A DNA stretch of 5,851 bases from Chloroflexi bacterium UBA4733 (lineage in GTDB: Bacteria; Chloroflexota; UBA4733): contig DHIZ01000214.1 in assembly GCA_002404055.1 (NCBI GenBank), positions 1 through 5,851 on the forward strand. The letters are read 5' to 3'. The notes beneath the pieces are model-generated. The model worked only from the letters and a program-made list of their open reading frames with translations. It had not been told where the DNA came from and did no database searches. A program made the translations under genes and the position numbers. Position 1 is the stretch's first letter. Each line of letters begins with the position of its first letter. Shown here piece after piece: positions 5,828 through 5,851 of the stretch.

Positions 5828-5851
5828 ATGCCGTACGTAGTTCCCCAAGAA
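5828..5851 (+). CDS. Start of an unidentified gene, truncated by window end
   Basis: ATG 5828 behind AAGGAG opens a frame reading MPYVVPQE to the window edge. It overlaps the end of the copy 4 frame (stop 5838-5840) by 13 nt in another phase. By the pattern of the array it would be the immunity gene of the fourth tip, but eight codons do not allow identification. Confidence 0.5.

Larger units (their letters stand above)
5385..5840 (+). pseudogene. Degraded RHS C-terminal cassette (copy 4) with in-frame TGA
   Basis: From about 5430 this matches the linker region of copy 3 (4091 onward): FRRGVLSESG versus FRGAMLAESG, then DASNPEESSSDTAGCSVTQDTTGEA. The RHS core itself is gone. The Cys codon TGT of copy 3 (in SCDAS) is TGA here (5466-5468), and one 3-base codon is missing just after it. 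The frame is otherwise open to TAG 5838-5840. Weak similarity continues into the tip (ITLP, PDLQEG, PWTPG versus ITLPPPEP, FQES, PWPSG). It ends in an amphipathic stretch, IIIERILRILRSLL, and a basic tail. GTG 5385 behind GGAGGG would make a 27-residue peptide ending at the TGA. An internal ATG at 5643 behind AAGAAGG could express the last 65 residues separately. A decayed orphan tip is most likely; a short functional peptide cannot be excluded. Confidence 0.6.

Noticed and set aside
5246..5848. A 200-codon minus-strand frame sharing a VTLHPAVS segment with another minus-strand frame near 3985-4185
   Set aside because: The shared protein segment is simply the antisense of the duplicated RHS linker. 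Both frames oppose better-supported + strand sequence.

Overview
The window is a GC-rich bacterial accessory locus built from pieces of an RHS/YD-repeat polymorphic toxin. Ribosome-binding sites of the Shine-Dalgarno type (AGGAG, AGGGGAGGGA, GGAGGG, AAGGAG) precede several starts, so the host is a bacterium using ordinary SD initiation. I cannot place it taxonomically from the sequence. The unusual RHS core might fit an environmental lineage such as Chloroflexota, but that is only a guess.

Layout, all on the + strand. (1) 2-1762 is the 3' part of a long RHS gene whose start lies upstream. It holds YD repeats, an RHS core, a Pro-rich linker and a short C-terminal tip. It is followed 13 nt later by a 137-aa DUF4279 protein (1776-2189), a good candidate immunity partner. 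(2) 2196-3125 is a displaced second RHS 3' end, lacking the YD-repeat shell. It resumes homology abruptly at a GNQ motif and ends in a hydrophobic tip flanked by two Cys. A 149-aa four-helix membrane protein (3201-3650) follows. (3) 3671-4462 is a third, shorter RHS 3' end with a Gly/Pro-rich linker and a short tip. It is followed by a 12-bp perfect hairpin and a six-repeat TPR protein (about 4531-5334). (4) 5385-5840 is a fourth, degraded RHS 3' end, recognisable by the linker shared with copy 3 and interrupted by an in-frame TGA. Another gene starts at 5828 with a good SD and runs off the window.

The best overall reading is a serial array of RHS tip/immunity cassettes: one complete C-terminus attached to a full RHS protein, followed by displaced tips that mostly lack their own initiation signals, each followed by a different small gene. 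In known rhs and cdiA loci such orphan tips act as a reservoir for tip switching by recombination and their immunity genes stay useful. The toxic activities and the immunity roles (except the DUF4279 assignment, which has family support) are inference from order and from protein character. No RNA genes, CRISPR arrays, transposase genes or IS ends were seen.
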